48,252 nucleotides of DNA from positions 1 to 48,252 of the forward strand of contig JAKVKI010000016.1 in NCBI GenBank assembly GCA_022486585.1, given 5' to 3'. Positions 14,911-23,383 of this stretch are shown here, one piece after another. The stretch comes from Megasphaera sp. GTDB lineage: Bacteria > Bacillota > Negativicutes > Veillonellales > Megasphaeraceae. The notes beneath the pieces are model-generated. The model was given only the letters and a program-made list of their open reading frames with translations. It was not told the DNA's origin and made no database searches. Position numbers and translations under genes: made by a program. Positions within the stretch are counted from its first letter, which is position 1; each line of letters begins with the position of its first letter.

Positions 14911-16146
14911 CAGTTCATCAAAAATTTTTTCGGCATACGTATCAGTCATACCAGCAATATAATCGATACAGGCCAATCGATAGTCTTTTTCATCATGTTC
15001 AATATGATAAATGATTTTATTACTAAACACATTGCCAAATTTATCCTGATCCGCTACAGCACGGCCTATATCAGAATATTTTTTCAACCGTTCCAGGAAA
15101 TGTTTGCCCAATGTGGGATACTCTTTTTGCAGTTCCTGCAAATGATGCAGTGTCTCTGCCCCGTCGTAGCATTCCTTTAATATCTTATATATAGATTCCA
15201 GGATTAGTTCTGCATAGGCATGATATACGCTGAGCCGTTTGCTGGAATAAATATATTCATAATTGAACTTCATGACCGTATTCATCAAGTCCAAATGCTG
15301 CTGTGATAAGATAAGTCCTTTTTCTGGCGTGCTTTCCCGGCAAATATCAGTGATCAACGGATACATAATGGCGGTATTACTAATAGATTGTACCTTTTCT
15401 TGCAGGTGACTGTTTAATTCCTTTTTTAAATTTTGGATAGGCGCGCCATCTTCCGTCAATATACGCAGGCGCACAGCATCTTCTATATCGCGTCCTAAAT
15501 AGGCGATCTTATCGGCGATCTTAACGACACATCCCTCCCATGTATACGGTTCATACTCATTAGGCCGTTCAATATGGTTCAAATCTACGGCTTTTTTCCT
15601 GGGACGTAATACAGTCTGCCTCACTTCACCACAATGACTGATGATGCCATCTCGGACGGCATAGGTCAGCATCAGGTTTTTTATCTTCCCCGCCGGATCC
15701 AGGAGCGTTTCTATATCTTCTACAACGCGCAGTCCCTGCCGTTCGTGCCAAAAAGTCTCGCCTAATTCTTTTTTGCTGATTTTCCGCAGGACCCGTTCCC
15801 CTAAATGACCGAACGGTGAATGACCTAGATCGTGGCCGTTCGCGATGGCGCTGATCAATTCTGTATTCAACCCCAAGTAACGCCCAATAGTACAGCTCAC
15901 AGAATCAACATGATTGACATGCTCAATACGTGTACAAATATGATCATTCTTCGTAGTGAAAAACACCTGTGTCTTCCGTTTCAGCCGGCTGTAGGCCGTA
16001 CAATGGAGGATACGTGTATAATCACGGCCGAATTCCGTACGGAAATCACCGGCACGATGGTATAGATCACCATTGCGGGAAATAGCCGTCTCCCAATGAG
16101 GATGATGTTCATCCATACGGACACTGGCAAAAGGACGATCGCTCAT
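14899..16146 (-). CDS. dgt: dGTPase-like HD-domain dNTP triphosphohydrolase
   Basis: Hydrolyses dNTPs to nucleoside and triphosphate, controlling dNTP pools. The 415-residue protein has the dGTPase opening (RTEFGRDYTRILHCTAYSRL) and RKTQVF. The HD metal site is split as RIEHVNHVDSV and NGHDLGHSPFGHLGE, and DKIAYLGRDIEDA follows. Its length fits the shorter Dgt-like subgroup, so the preferred nucleotide cannot be fixed from sequence. ATG 16146 has GGAGG 9 nt upstream and follows the VTT gene by 5 nt, so the three genes 17458 to 14899 are probably cotranscribed. Confidence 0.93.
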   Translation of the reverse strand: MSDRPFASVRMDEHHPHWETAISRNGDLYHRAGDFRTEFGRDYTRILHCTAYSRLKRKTQVFFTTKNDHICTRIEHVNHVDSVSCTIGRYLGLNTELISAIANGHDLGHSPFGHLGERVLRKISKKELGETFWHERQGLRVVEDIETLLDPAGKIKNLMLTYAVRDGIISHCGEVRQTVLRPRKKAVDLNHIERPNEYEPYTWEGCVVKIADKIAYLGRDIEDAVRLRILTEDGAPIQNLKKELNSHLQEKVQSISNTAIMYPLITDICRESTPEKGLILSQQHLDLMNTVMKFNYEYIYSSKRLSVYHAYAELILESIYKILKECYDGAETLHHLQELQKEYPTLGKHFLERLKKYSDIGRAVADQDKFGNVFSNKIIYHIEHDEKDYRLACIDYIAGMTDTYAEKIFDELTTF

Positions 16147-16151
16147 GATGA

Positions 16152-16826
16152 TTACCTCCTATTTTTACGATATTGGTGGTAGCAATAGTAAATAGTTAAA
16201 ACAAGCGTAGCAATGACAATGAACCGGCCGCCATACTTGCTGAATCGCAACAGATCATGGCCCAGCCAGACTTCAAAAATGACAGAGGGTATTTTGCCTG
16301 CTAAGGTAGCTACCGTATGATCCCGAAAGGACATTTTACTCATCGCACCTAGTGCCGTAAAAACAACATTCGGTGAATACGGGATTGCCCGGCACATAGC
16401 CATGTTCTTGATCGTACTATATGTTTCTAATTTCCCTAGCATATTATTTTTTTCAATCAACTTGCGGGCCTTATCACGCAACACTGTCCGCATGATGATA
16501 AATCCGCCTTCAATGCCGATAACTTCTCCTATCCAGGAAATAATAATGCCTGGCACAAGACCAAATATAACGCCGTTCACTGTTAAAAACGGTATCGATG
16601 GCAGCCCGGTCACATTCGTAATGACGATCATGAAAATGCTGATAAGGATCGCCCAATACCCAAAGGATGATAAGTATTCCGTCAAGCCATCAATATCGCC
16701 GTCTACTGTCAATGTAACTATCGTACCATAAAAATCCGGGATAAAGACCTGAATGGCGCCTAATTCCAGAACAATAATGACCAATACAGCCAATTTGAGC
16801 AACGCATCTAACGAAGAGCTTTTCAT
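16152..16826 (-). CDS. VTT/TVP38-TMEM64 (DedA-superfamily) membrane protein
   Basis: A 224-residue integral membrane protein with about five or six hydrophobic segments (near residues 10-30, 53-75, 77-105, 165-185 and 195-215). The SNARE-associated/VTT core is visible in FLTVNGVIFGLVPGIIISWIG and in RAIPYSPNVVFTALGAMSKM with the re-entrant-loop Pro. Members are proposed lipid carrier or scramblase proteins in bacterial membranes. The role here is inferred from family only. It is tightly spaced with both neighbours (5 nt on each side). Confidence 0.88.
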   Translation of the reverse strand: MKSSSLDALLKLAVLVIIVLELGAIQVFIPDFYGTIVTLTVDGDIDGLTEYLSSFGYWAILISIFMIVITNVTGLPSIPFLTVNGVIFGLVPGIIISWIGEVIGIEGGFIIMRTVLRDKARKLIEKNNMLGKLETYSTIKNMAMCRAIPYSPNVVFTALGAMSKMSFRDHTVATLAGKIPSVIFEVWLGHDLLRFSKYGGRFIVIATLVLTIYYCYHQYRKNRR

Positions 16827-16831
16827 GATTG

Positions 16832-17458
16832 TTACGCCTCTTTATCTAAGGGCGAACTGTATTTGCGCAAACAACGCAACGAATCGCGGGCACGCGCAAT
16901 ATCGATACGGGCACTTTCCTTTTCCGCCACGTCAACGCCAAGACGTTGTTCCGCTTCTTTCTTAATCAATTTTTGCAATCCTTTAGGGAAATCAGGACAC
17001 GTCGTCGTGATTCCTCTGGGAAACACAGCTTCCCGTTCCAAGGTGAATCTATCCGGATACATCCGTGACAAGCGAGGATGATACATATCGAAATAAAGAC
17101 GATCAGCAAAGCGGCCGCTAACGTTGACTACTTCAAATTCATCTACAGCCCCAATGGAACGAACTTTATGGAAAAACACCATAGATCCTGTCGCCCGGAC
17201 CCGAAGACGTGATAAATAAGTCAGTTCTCCAAAAGGCCCATTGACCGGTATGGGATTGGTCGCAACATGACCAAAGCTCCCTGTACTGCCTGGTATGACA
17301 TCACAATCAGCACCTGCCCGGATTTTTGCTGCCAGCGCTGCATCATAGGTATCGTTCTGCAACGCTGCCGTATTAAATAAACGCAATGCGTCATTATACA
17401 TCTTATCCGATCGAGTCTGCTCGGTTTGTTCCTCAAAAAATGCATCTAAAAAGCTCAT
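16832..17458 (-). CDS. Conserved-looking hypothetical protein (208 residues)
   Basis: Not assigned to a named family. The N-terminal 45 residues look helical. A compact central region follows with GSTGSFGHVATNPIPVNGP, ELTYLSRLRV, MVFFHKVRSIGAVDEFEVV and LYFDMYHPRLSRM, motifs that look like a conserved globular domain. The C-terminus is charged. No signal peptide or membrane segment. AAAGGGTG precedes ATG 17458. It is the first gene of the operon with the VTT protein and dGTPase. The Gly/Pro and Tyr-His-Pro motifs suggest a ligand or metal site, but this is a guess. Confidence 0.8.
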   Translation of the reverse strand: MSFLDAFFEEQTEQTRSDKMYNDALRLFNTAALQNDTYDAALAAKIRAGADCDVIPGSTGSFGHVATNPIPVNGPFGELTYLSRLRVRATGSMVFFHKVRSIGAVDEFEVVNVSGRFADRLYFDMYHPRLSRMYPDRFTLEREAVFPRGITTTCPDFPKGLQKLIKKEAEQRLGVDVAEKESARIDIARARDSLRCLRKYSSPLDKEA

Positions 17459-17489
17459 GTATATACACCCTTTCTTATGGTACTGTACA

Positions 17490-17524
17490 AATACTATTAT
17501 ATGCTACTCCTATAGACCTGTCGA
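17490..17524 (-). promoter_or_regulatory. Promoter of the 17458-14899 operon
   Basis: Minus-strand TCGACA at 17519-17524, 17-nt spacer, TATAAT at 17496-17501, 38 nt before the ATG. Confidence 0.8.
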
Positions 17525-17797
17525 GTATGCCTGCCTGTAGCATCATTTATCTTTAATATTTTAAGTTTTGTATAAAATATGAATTTATAATTATTTTACT
17601 TTTATATTTTTTTATCATCACGTCGATCTATTTTCTAATTTTTTTAACGTAACCCGCTAAAAATAACATATTTTCAAGAATTGTTCTATCATCTCATGGA
17701 CTGTATCATAGTATGACTTTTTATCTCATTGATTTACTATCATCCATTTGTTATCATAAATATAGATAAATTAAACGTTCCTACAGGGTTTCAGCGC
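17525..17797. other. AT-rich non-coding stretch
   Basis: About 270 bases, very AT-rich, without an open frame of note, repeat or hairpin with a T-tail on either strand. No gene is supported. Confidence 0.6.
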
Positions 17798-17825
17798 TTG
17801 ATTTATCAAATTTATCAGCTATTAT
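17798..17825 (+). promoter_or_regulatory. Possible promoter of the 27-residue ORF
   Basis: TTGATT at 17798-17803, 16-nt spacer, TATTAT at 17820-17825. It is moderately good and placed 41 nt before the ATG. Confidence 0.5.
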
Positions 17826-17866
17826 ACCTAAACCATTAATTATTTTAAGGAAGAAGGAAATATATC

Positions 17867-17950
17867 ATGAAAAACATGACCATCAATTCAAAATTAATCT
17901 TGTCCATCGGCGCTTTGCTTACGTACACATTCGTAGCCAGCTTGTTCTAA
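17867..17950 (+). CDS. Small membrane peptide, or remnant of a chemoreceptor N-terminus (27 residues)
   Basis: ATG 17867 follows AAGGAAGAAGGAAA and reads MKNMTINSKLILSIGALLTY then a hydrophobic end to TAA 17950. A short basic start with one hydrophobic segment resembles the first 27 residues of methyl-accepting chemotaxis proteins. It could therefore be a decayed receptor gene whose promoter and terminator survive, or a true small membrane peptide. It has a promoter-like sequence 41 nt upstream and a terminator 24 nt downstream, making a complete unit of about 180 nt. Confidence 0.5.
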   Translation: MKNMTINSKLILSIGALLTYTFVASLF

Positions 17951-17973
17951 TATAAAATATACATGGACACATA

Positions 17974-18011
17974 GAGGACGCACAATCACTACAACGGTTG
18001 TGTGTCCTTTT
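17974..18011 (+). terminator. Terminator after the 27-residue ORF
   Basis: Stem GGACGCACAA (17976-17985) with TTGTGTGTCC (17998-18007), one G-T pair, 12-nt loop, followed by TTTTGC. The U-tract is short. Confidence 0.65.
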
Positions 18012-18103
18012 GCAATTTCCCCTTCTTTGGCGTACCTATTCCTTTTTTAGCACGATTTCCCTTTATATATGAGTATTCAGTATAGAGAATTTAGATTTAC
18101 CTC

Positions 18104-18132
18104 TTGCATTTCTTTGTGAAAAAATGTACTAT
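18104..18132 (+). promoter_or_regulatory. Probable thiolase promoter
   Basis: TTGCAT at 18104-18109, 17-nt spacer, TACTAT at 18127-18132. It implies a leader of about 180 nt before the thiolase start. Confidence 0.6.
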
Positions 18133-18139
18133 ATGTATA

Positions 18140-18177
18140 GCGAGATTGTGAAATTTAGAACTCATAAGCAATTTCGC
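18140..18177 (+). repeat. Inverted repeat at the thiolase transcript start
   Basis: Arms GCGAGATTG (18140-18148) and CAATTTCGC (18169-18177) pair over 9 bp with one G-T. The first arm lies at the predicted +1. It is either an operator or a 5' mRNA hairpin. Confidence 0.5.
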
Positions 18178-18321
18178 AAAAGCCAATGACTAGTCTAGGA
18201 AAGTATCAGAAAATATGATACAATTCTAGTGGTTACGCTAAGGTTTTAAAGCAGCAGATTTACTCTACTAGCTTAGAATAAATTATTTTATTTCACACAT
18301 TTGGAAAGGGTGGTTTTTTAA

Positions 18322-19506
18322 ATGAGAGAAGCTGTAATCGTAAGTGCGGCCCGTACACCTGTTGGTAGCTTTAACAGTGCATTCGCTGATGTTACTGCCG
18401 TTGAACTCGGCACCGTTGCTGTAAAAGAAGCAATCAAACGTGCTGGTATTCCTGTTGACCAGATTGATGAAGTTATCATGGGTCACGTACTCCAGGCTGG
18501 TTGTGGTGAAAACACAGCTCGTCAGGTATTGCTCCATGCAGGTATTCCTCAGGAAGTTCCTGCTTTCACAATCAACAAATTGTGCGGTTCGGGTATGCGT
18601 GCTGTTTCCCTGGCTTCCCAGCAGATTAAATTGGGTGATGCTGACATCATCGTAGCTGGCGGCATGGAATCCATGTCCAACGCTCCGTATGCAATCGCTA
18701 AAGCTCGCCGCGGCTATCGTATGGGCAATGGCGCTCTCGAAGATTTAATGCTTCGTGATGGCTTGGTTTGCACAGAAAACAACTACCACATGGGCGTAAC
18801 TGCTGAAAACGTTGCAAAACGTTTTGGTGTTACCCGTGAAGAACAGGATACATTAGCTTACAATTCCCAGATCCGCGCTGCTAAAGCTCGCGAAGAAGGC
18901 AAATTCAAGAGCCAGATCGTTCCTGTTACTGTTCATAAGAGAAAAGGCGACGTTATTGTTTCTGAAGACGAACATATCCGTCCGGACACAACAATGGCAT
19001 CCCTTGCTAAACTTCGCCCTGCTTTCATCAAAGACGGCACAGTTACTGCTGGTAACGCTTCCGGCATCAACGATGGCGGCGCAGCTCTCGTCATCATGTC
19101 TGCTGACAAAGCTAAAGAACTCGGCATTAAACCGATCGCTAAGATCATCGACTGGGCTTCTGCTGGTGTTGAACCTGCTATCATGGGTACCGGCCCGGTT
19201 CCTGCAGTTCGCAAAGTCCTCAAAAAGACTGGCATGAAGATCGAAGACTTCGACCTCATCGAATTGAACGAAGCTTTCGCAGCTCAGGCTTGCTATTGCT
19301 GCCGCGAACTCGGTGTTGATATGAACAAAACAAACATCCATGGTTCCGCTATCGCTTTGGGCCATCCAATCGGATGCTCTGGCGCTCGTATCCTCATCAC
19401 TTTGCTCTATGCATTGGCTGAACCTGAAATCAATGGTAAATATGGCTTGGCTTCCCTCTGCATCGGCGGTGGCCAGGGTACTGCAATCGTAGTTGAACGC
19501 CTTTAA
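18322..19506 (+). CDS. thlA: Acetyl-CoA C-acetyltransferase (thiolase)
   Basis: Joins two acetyl-CoA into acetoacetyl-CoA, the entry step for butyrate or caproate chain building, and runs in reverse in ketothiolysis. The 394-residue protein has acyl-accepting Cys88 in [11 protein letters not shown], the motif LNEAFAAQA, catalytic His348 in [10 protein letters not shown] and Cys380 in [20 protein letters not shown] lies 8 nt before ATG 18322. Codons favour GCT, GGT and CGT far more than the neighbours, which suggests very high expression. It stands alone between its own promoter and terminator, with no hydroxybutyryl-CoA dehydrogenase or crotonase nearby. Confidence 0.97.
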   Translation: MREAVIVSAARTPVGSFNSAFADVTAVELGTVAVKEAIKRAGIPVDQIDEVIMGHVLQAGCGENTARQVLLHAGIPQEVPAFTINKLCGSGMRAVSLASQQIKLGDADIIVAGGMESMSNAPYAIAKARRGYRMGNGALEDLMLRDGLVCTENNYHMGVTAENVAKRFGVTREEQDTLAYNSQIRAAKAREEGKFKSQIVPVTVHKRKGDVIVSEDEHIRPDTTMASLAKLRPAFIKDGTVTAGNASGINDGGAALVIMSADKAKELGIKPIAKIIDWASAGVEPAIMGTGPVPAVRKVLKKTGMKIEDFDLIELNEAFAAQACYCCRELGVDMNKTNIHGSAIALGHPIGCSGARILITLLYALAEPEINGKYGLASLCIGGGQGTAIVVERL

Positions 19507-19555
19507 TCTGCTACAGATTACGGACTGACACTAATTCAGTAACGATTACATAAGA

Positions 19556-19606
19556 AAACGGTAACAGAATGAGCAGCAATGCTCTCTTCTGTTACCGTCT
19601 TTTTTA
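19556..19606 (+). terminator. Strong terminator after the thiolase gene
   Basis: A perfect 12-bp stem ACGGTAACAGAA/TTCTGTTACCGT enclosing a smaller GAGC-type stem, then CTTTTTTATG. The minus-strand tail (TTTTC) is weaker but may help end the Rrf2 transcript. Confidence 0.9.
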
Positions 19607-19636
19607 TGTAAATAATATTTTTCGCCTTGCATCGGA

Positions 19637-20041
19637 TCAAGATTCGTTTATTAACTGCGCAATCGTCGTCGCTCGCAGCCGATTTTCCATCTCTTCCTGC
19701 ATATCCGCATAAAAATCCCGTATAGGACATGGTATATCCGCAAATCGCTTACAGTGCACTTCCCGTTCTAAACAACGATTGACATATATCGTTGTTTCCA
19801 TAATGCTGACAATATCATGCAGGGTAATATCTTTACTGTCTTTTAACAGGCAGAATCCCCCTTTTACACCGCGAATTCGTTTAAGTATCCCATTGTCTAC
19901 AAGGGGCTTTGTAATTCGCAATTGGTAATTTTTGGGAATTCCCATGCTTTTCGATATTTCTGTCGCATTTTTGATTTCGCCTGCCGTAGCCAAAAACATC
20001 ACCGTTCGTATGGCATAATCTGTCGTTATACTAAATTGCAT
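19637..20041 (-). CDS. Rrf2-family Fe-S transcriptional regulator
   Basis: A 134-residue Rrf2 protein. The N-terminal winged helix reads MQFSITTDYAIRTVMFLA, then ATEISKSMGIPKNYQLRI and the wing KGGFCLLKD. Three cysteines at 90, 97 and 105 (CLEREVHCKRFADIPC) are spaced like the cluster-binding set of IscR and NsrR, so it probably senses Fe-S status, nitric oxide or redox state. The targets are unknown. GGAGG lies 6 nt before ATG 20041. Its promoter lies about 210 nt upstream and carries an inverted repeat on the -10 box, suggesting autoregulation or joint control with the divergent potE side. Confidence 0.92.
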   Translation of the reverse strand: MQFSITTDYAIRTVMFLATAGEIKNATEISKSMGIPKNYQLRITKPLVDNGILKRIRGVKGGFCLLKDSKDITLHDIVSIMETTIYVNRCLEREVHCKRFADIPCPIRDFYADMQEEMENRLRATTIAQLINES

Positions 20042-20239
20042 ATGTTACCTCCTGACCAGCATAGGCAAAAATACTCCACCAATGGTATCTTCCCTATAAC
20101 TCCTACTTTTATTGAATATACTCAAGACCACAGCGTACTGATTTTTTACATTTATATGTATAACTATAAAACAGGATTTGTAAGGTATTATAATTGTGCA
20201 TTGCAACATACTGTCACCCTTATAAATCATATACGCCGC

Positions 20240-20282
20240 ACTAATCTATCGAATATTATAATCCAGATTAGTGATTTCACAA
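20240..20282 (-). promoter_or_regulatory. Rrf2 gene promoter with inverted-repeat operator
   Basis: Minus-strand TTGTGA at 20277-20282, 16-nt spacer, TATAAT at 20255-20260. A perfect 8-bp inverted repeat (ACTAATCT at 20240-20247 and AGATTAGT at 20265-20272) brackets the -10 box, the geometry of a repressor site. Confidence 0.6.
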
Positions 20283-20651
20283 GAACTCGTTAAATATATT
20301 CTTATATTATTTTAACATGTATTATAAATACCTGTCAAAGTATATTTTATATTTTTTAGTATTTCTCCGTTTATATATCGTTTCCCTGCTCTTCTCTATG
20401 GACACTAACGCGTACTATGGCGAGAATATAGGGAAATATGACCTTGTCTCAGGCACAAAAAGGGAGAACGCTGTCTCATAAAATGTATTATATGGATTAA
20501 GCATAAAAAATGGCCATTTTATTCTAAATTTACTATAGTTTTTTTGCAGAAAAGTATTTATTTTTCATAGTAATAATGATAAAATTAACTTGCTTAAATT
20601 TGTACATGGGTTTGAGAATTAAATTTACACCCTCGAAAGGAAGGCCTGATA
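20283..20651. other. Intergenic region before the PotE-like gene
   Basis: AT-rich. It holds the 14-bp palindrome AAAATGGCCATTTT (20507-20520) and a ribosome site AAAGGAAGG at its end. A confident plus-strand promoter was not found. No open frame is convincing. Confidence 0.5.
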
Positions 20652-21986
20652 ATGAAAACTACACGTCGTAAAATGTCTTTGGTCCAGCTGACTTTTGTCA
20701 CTGCCGCCAACATGCTGGGAGCAGGTATCATCATGCTTCCGACCAAACTTGCCGAAGTCGGTACTATTTCTATTATTTCATGGTTAATTACAGCTTTCGG
20801 CTCACTGGCTCTTGCCTTGACTTTTGCCCGATGTGGCATGTTCTCTACAAAACCTGGTGGAATGGGTGGTTATTCCGAGTATGCTTTGGGACCGATAGGA
20901 CATTTCATGGCGAACTATTCTTACGCCGTTTCTATCGTTATTGCTAATGTGGCTATTGCCATTTCTGCAGTGGGCTACGCTGCCGGCTTTCTCGGCGCGT
21001 CTTTTTCACCACTGCAAACGTGTATATATACAATCGCCTTGCTGTGGATTGCGGCCTGTCTGAATTTCAGCGGCTCCCGTTATTCCGGCAAACTAAGTTC
21101 GATTACTATTTGGGGCGCTATCGTTCCGGTTTTAGGGATTTCCTTGATCGGCTGGCTCTGGTTCTCCCCTTCTACGTGGCTTGCTTCCTGGAATCCTTCT
21201 AGTGTCCCTTTTGGTGATGCTGTTGGCAATTCTATTGCCTTGACCTTGTGGTCTTTCCTGGGACTTGAATCGGCTGCGGTCAATATGGACGCCGTCGAAG
21301 ATCCACAACATGCCGTACCTATTGCGACCTTTGTCAGTACGCTCTGCGTCGCTGTCATCTATGTCGCTTCGACCAATGTCATTGCCGGGATCGTCCCCAA
21401 TGCGGACATCTTAAGTTCCAGCGCCCCCTTTGGGCTGGCCTTCTCGTATATGCTTGGCTCTACAGCCGGCAAAGTCGTCATGGGTCTCATGGTCATTTCC
21501 TGCGCCGGGTCTCTTCTCTCCTGGCAGTTCACACTGGCTCGTGTCTTCAAAACCAGTGCACAGCGGGGCTTGTTCCCCAAAATCTTCGCCAAAGTGACCG
21601 ATGCAGATGTACCGGTCAAGGGGATGATCGTTATCTTGGCTATGCAGAGCTGTCTCGCTCTCATGACCATCAGTCCTACACTGGCTGCTCAATTCGAGTT
21701 GTTGGCTAATCTGGCTGTCGTCACGAACATTGTTCCGTATATTCTTTGTGCGTTCGCATTGAAATTTATTTTGGTCAAAGAAAATATTCCCAATGCTGTC
21801 TGCAATCGCAATTCGTCAATATTCCTGTCAGGCGCCTCTATTATTTATTGTGTCTATGCCCTCACGACAACAGATGCCCTGACTTTCTTCAGCGGCTGTC
21901 TTGCTACAGCGATTGGATTGATTATCTATATGGTCCGTTTCAATCTCTTGAAGCAACCAATGATGTTAGAACAACGAATGAAGTGA
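20652..21986 (+). CDS. potE: PotE-like putrescine/ornithine antiporter (APC family)
   Basis: A 444-residue APC-superfamily transporter with about 12 membrane segments. Long stretches follow the E. coli PotE pattern as recalled: AANMLGAGIIMLPTKLAEVG, CGMFSTKPGGMGGYSEYALG, IVIANVAIAISAVGYAAGFL, LTLWSFLGLESAAVN and NVIAGIVPNADI. PotE exchanges ornithine for putrescine and can import putrescine by proton symport. PotE is usually paired with ornithine decarboxylase (speF), which is absent here, so the exchange partner is uncertain and other cationic amine substrates are possible. GAAAGGAAGG lies about 8 nt before ATG 20652. A strong terminator closes it. Confidence 0.9.
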   Translation: MKTTRRKMSLVQLTFVTAANMLGAGIIMLPTKLAEVGTISIISWLITAFGSLALALTFARCGMFSTKPGGMGGYSEYALGPIGHFMANYSYAVSIVIANVAIAISAVGYAAGFLGASFSPLQTCIYTIALLWIAACLNFSGSRYSGKLSSITIWGAIVPVLGISLIGWLWFSPSTWLASWNPSSVPFGDAVGNSIALTLWSFLGLESAAVNMDAVEDPQHAVPIATFVSTLCVAVIYVASTNVIAGIVPNADILSSSAPFGLAFSYMLGSTAGKVVMGLMVISCAGSLLSWQFTLARVFKTSAQRGLFPKIFAKVTDADVPVKGMIVILAMQSCLALMTISPTLAAQFELLANLAVVTNIVPYILCAFALKFILVKENIPNAVCNRNSSIFLSGASIIYCVYALTTTDALTFFSGCLATAIGLIIYMVRFNLLKQPMMLEQRMK

Positions 21987-21988
21987 AT

Positions 21989-22019
21989 AAAAAAAACGCC
22001 TGGCAGGCGTTTTTTTTTA
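21989..22019. terminator. Bidirectional terminator after the PotE-like gene
   Basis: Stem ACGCCT/AGGCGT with a 3-nt loop, flanked by an eight-A tract on one side and nine T residues on the other. It probably ends both potE and the minus-strand membrane gene. Confidence 0.9.
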
Positions 22020-22034
22020 TGTTCATTTTTATGA

Positions 22035-22919
22035 TCAAATCGATTTTTTTATAGTAGTATTTCCTAACAGCTTATGTACTATCATGACAGCTATATTTCC
22101 TACGGCTACGCAGGCCATGATCATGAGCGACTCGAAAATAAACGGCGTGACAAACACAGCCAGGTTATTGGCCGCCATGGGCATCATATGAACAACAAAG
22201 ACGCCTATAGCCGTATCGAAGAAACGGTTATGTATGACCAGCCATAACGCTACCATGACGATAATGCGCAATACTTGGATGTACCGTTCTCTCCCTTCGT
22301 AGTTTCGTTTCTTTGAAGGATAGAAATAAAAGGCAAAAACAGCAATCGTGCAAATGGACATCGCCAAGAAGCCGAAGCCGACAATGGCCATGAGACCAAC
22401 AGCCAAACTCATGGATATTTCAGACTGATACACAGCCGGATAGATGAACATGCCCATGAGGGCACACGGTAACGGCAGGCTGTATAGTATGGGGTCAATA
22501 AATTCCGAATACCAATACTGTCGTTTGTGCTTCTGCCAATACGCCATGGCCCAAGCCAGCAGGGTCTGGATACCCAAGGTTCCCAGCATCCACACAAATA
22601 GTAAGACGACGCGGTAATAATAATTTCGCCATATATCCCAAACCATGAAGCCGTTTAAAATACCAATAGCCATAAACATGCCAATAAAGGCACCGTATAG
22701 CAAACAAGATGCTGGCGCGTACAGAGACTTGCCCTGCCGAGTCATTTGCCTGTGCCGTACCGTAAGGGGCAGCGTCACTGACGCAATGAGAAAGACGAGA
22801 ACAGACAGGGGCGCAAAAAAGCTTTTATCCGATGCAAACATACCGAAGGGAATCGGCAGGATCCACAAGGCCAGCCAAAACACGGCGCGCAGCCTGACAA
22901 GACACCATTCTTTTCTCAT
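22035..22919 (-). CDS. Multi-pass membrane protein of unknown family
   Basis: A 294-residue protein with about eight hydrophobic segments. The N-terminus (WLALWILPIPFGMFASDKS) resembles that of the preceding gene's product (FIIPIPIGSYTIHNG), so the two look like diverged relatives. The start ATG overlaps the upstream stop as ATGA, with AGAAGGT as ribosome site. No catalytic motif or transporter signature is evident. The two proteins may form one membrane complex; that is inference from coupling and resemblance only. Confidence 0.82.
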   Translation of the reverse strand: MRKEWCLVRLRAVFWLALWILPIPFGMFASDKSFFAPLSVLVFLIASVTLPLTVRHRQMTRQGKSLYAPASCLLYGAFIGMFMAIGILNGFMVWDIWRNYYYRVVLLFVWMLGTLGIQTLLAWAMAYWQKHKRQYWYSEFIDPILYSLPLPCALMGMFIYPAVYQSEISMSLAVGLMAIVGFGFLAMSICTIAVFAFYFYPSKKRNYEGRERYIQVLRIIVMVALWLVIHNRFFDTAIGVFVVHMMPMAANNLAVFVTPFIFESLMIMACVAVGNIAVMIVHKLLGNTTIKKSI

Positions 22920-23344
22920 AGCTTACCTTCTTCTGTTGCCGTACAGCCAAGGCGTGACGCAATATATGCCAGCACCAGGGTCAGCGCTACCTGTCCGTAC
23001 ATGCCGCCAATAAAAAGTATATCCCGGCCAATACTGGGCCATTCCCAGAAAGAGGACCCTTTCCATATACCGCCCATGAAATAACCGAACCATGCCAGCA
23101 GCGCCTGTAACGCCACCCACACGATGACAAAGACCAGGCGGCGTATAGGCTGTTGTTCCGCGCCGAAACGGGCTTCTTTACACCCCAGATAGGCCCACGG
23201 AATGATTAAGGACAGTATGGTATAACTGACCATGGCCACAACAGCACTAGAACCATTATGGATCGTATACGATCCAATCGGGATCGGAATGATAAAAAAG
23301 CTCATAAATACACATTGCCGCAATATATCGAGCCACCAACTCAT
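22916..23344 (-). CDS. Small multi-pass membrane protein, relative of the next gene
   Basis: A 142-residue protein with four or five hydrophobic segments. It begins MSWWLDILRQCVFMSFFIIP and contains an Arg/Glu-rich loop (GCKEARFGAEQQPIRR). ATG 23344 is chosen because GGAGG lies 8 nt upstream; the longer in-frame extension crosses the promoter. It has no named family. It is translationally coupled to the 294-residue membrane protein downstream. Confidence 0.82.
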   Translation of the reverse strand: MSWWLDILRQCVFMSFFIIPIPIGSYTIHNGSSAVVAMVSYTILSLIIPWAYLGCKEARFGAEQQPIRRLVFVIVWVALQALLAWFGYFMGGIWKGSSFWEWPSIGRDILFIGGMYGQVALTLVLAYIASRLGCTATEEGKL

Positions 23345-23383
23345 ACGTTTACCTCCATATATGTTACATTCACTTTCACTCAG

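Noticed and set aside
20045-20230. 61-codon minus-strand ORF in the Rrf2 leader
   Set aside because: Its start has no good ribosome site, the composition is AT-driven and no family is recognised. It reads directly into the ribosome site of the Rrf2 gene, as a chance frame would.
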